Positions 31,273 to 32,284 of a stretch of 32,284 nucleotides of DNA are shown in pieces (the first letter of the stretch is position 1; the number at the start of each line of letters is the position of its first letter). This DNA is from Candidatus Coproplasma stercoravium (GTDB lineage: Bacteria; Bacillota; Clostridia; Christensenellales; Borkfalkiaceae). The DNA lies in the NCBI GenBank assembly GCA_018713165.1, contig DVFR01000031.1, positions 1-32,284 on the forward strand, given 5' to 3'. Both the position numbers and the translations under genes were made by a program. Under the pieces are notes generated by a model. That model was not told the DNA's origin. It was given only the letters and a program-made list of their open reading frames with translations, and did not search any database.

Positions 31273-32284
31273 TCAGACGGATAAAACCGAGTCGATGTCG
31301 ATCTTATAATAGATGTGGATTTCCTGCGGCTTGCCCGTGACCGTTTCTTTGCCTCCAATGATGAGTCTGTCGAATAGTGCCAAACACATCTCGCGCGTCA
31401 GCGTGGGCGAATCAAAGTACAGTTTCAGTCTGCGGATAAATTCGTCCACATCTGTCTTGGCTTGTGTTACTTCTTTAAGCCCGTCGTTAAGTGAAACCAT
31501 CTTTTCTTGCAATTCCGTCTGTTCGGCGGTGTACTTTTCAATCAACTTAATACACACGTTTTCGGGTATCTTTCCTGCAACTTTCTCTTCAAATGCGGCT
31601 TCGATCAGCTTTTCGAGTTCACGCAATCGCTTTTCGGCTTTTTTCAACTCTTTCTTGACCTCAGCTTGATTGGCGTCTGCAAGAGTCGTCTGCCGCTGTA
31701 AATACCGCTGTTTGAATTCAGCCTCACGCCCAATGATCATCTTGGCTTTTGCAGCAACGTCTTGTTTTACGATCTGTTCCAAAACAGGTACGGGGATAAA
31801 GTGACTGAAACAGGCAGACGAGCCCATACGCGACTTTGTTCCGCAATTGAAGTTGAAATACGTATTTTCTCTGCCAAGCCGTTTTATGTATGTCGTATTC
31901 CAACCCAGCCGCATTTTTGCACCGCAGTCTGCACAGAACATCAGTCCCGACAACGGGTGCATATAGCCTCTCGCGGTGTGCTTTCCGTGTCCTACGGCTT
32001 TTTCGACTTCCTTAACCTTATCCCACAACTCTTTCGAGATGATAGCCTCGTGCGCGTTTTCGACAAGGATCCATTCTTCTTCGGGGCGGCGTTGCCACTT
32101 GTGGTTTTTATATGAAATTGTAGTCGACTTGTGCTGGACTAAATTGCCGATGTAAGCCTGATTGTTCAGAAGCGTTCTCAATACGGTCGTATGCCACAGA
32201 TGCGAAGAATTCCGCACGCCGTTGATGCCCGTCGTTGCAATTCTGTAATCGTTGGGCGTAAGAACTTTTTCCACGTTGAGAATA
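31273..32284 (-). CDS. Large serine recombinase, C-terminal part (runs off the window)
   Basis: At least 337 residues, with the N-terminus beyond the right edge. Seen are the end of the recombinase domain (LWHTTVLRTLLNNQAYIGNL), EEWILVENAHEAIIS, a zinc ribbon with FCADCGAKM and later NCGTKSRMGSSAC, a long Lys/Glu-rich coiled coil (about residues 200-285), and the C-terminal strand QEIHIYYKIDID. These place it in the large serine integrase group of integrative elements and phages. The catalytic domain should lie outside the window. Its stop is 39 bp from the break in the next recombinase, as expected for an integrase at the end of its own element. Confidence 0.9.
   Translation of the reverse strand, partial: ILNVEKVLTPNDYRIATTGINGVRNSSHLWHTTVLRTLLNNQAYIGNLVQHKSTTISYKNHKWQRRPEEEWILVENAHEAIISKELWDKVKEVEKAVGHGKHTARGYMHPLSGLMFCADCGAKMRLGWNTTYIKRLGRENTYFNFNCGTKSRMGSSACFSHFIPVPVLEQIVKQDVAAKAKMIIGREAEFKQRYLQRQTTLADANQAEVKKELKKAEKRLRELEKLIEAAFEEKVAGKIPENVCIKLIEKYTAEQTELQEKMVSLNDGLKEVTQAKTDVDEFIRRLKLYFDSPTLTREMCLALFDRLIIGGKETVTGKPQEIHIYYKIDIDSVLSV

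Overview
The window reads as chromosomal DNA of an uncultured Bacillota (Clostridia-like) bacterium, probably gut-associated. The grounds are strong Shine-Dalgarno sites, many promoters close to TTGACA-17-TATAAT, long GC-rich rho-independent terminators, a feoAB set with a small Cys-rich FeoB partner, an ECF-type S component, a DUF5685 protein, serine recombinases with C-terminal zinc ribbons, and dispersed repeats with CTCCCTTGTGTAAAGGGAG-type ends. No rRNA, tRNA or CRISPR array was seen, so the genus is open.

Layout. 1-287: a short hairpin repeat and a structured, possibly transcribed RNA element. 288-3390: ferrous iron uptake (feoA, feoB, small Cys-rich membrane protein). 3811-7395: class I aminotransferase, a small P-loop protein and threonine synthase, each with its own signals. 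7401-7905: a dispersed repeat and a frameshifted HTH regulator. 8046-11579: an operon of trpS, a DUF5685 protein, a degenerate J-domain protein with a Cys-rich tail, and a polytopic membrane protein. 11671-13068: an RlmD/RumA-type 23S rRNA methyltransferase. 13100-15940: a second repeat copy, then a large pseudopilin-like surface protein with a nine-G tract in its leader. 16113-18866: a P-type (Ca2+-type) ATPase. 18945-19930: a gene-poor stretch with the third repeat copy and a promoter-terminator unit that looks like a small RNA. 19931-23228: a HAD phosphatase, a possibly leaderless small gene, and an ECF S component overlapping a DUF1893/aldo-keto reductase/ferredoxin fusion behind a MerR-like promoter. 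23400-25823: a mechanosensitive channel with an overlapping partner, then a small heat-shock protein followed by a tiny ORF. 25869-28608: KDPG aldolase, an ArsB/SLC13-type permease and a YjdF-like membrane protein. 28700-32284: lower-GC accessory DNA with an orphan beta-sandwich protein, a serine recombinase that has lost its catalytic domain, and the C-terminal part of a second recombinase that runs off the right edge.

Taken together this is a housekeeping backbone (iron, aspartate-family amino acids, translation, ion homeostasis, stress) cut by repeats and ending in what looks like nested mobile-element insertions. The observations most worth following are the poly-G switch in the pseudopilin-like gene, the recombinase nested in a recombinase, the DUF1893-AKR-ferredoxin fusion with its ECF S component, the sRNA candidate with an anti-Shine-Dalgarno segment, two leaderless-looking genes, and the uncharacterised membrane module downstream of trpS.
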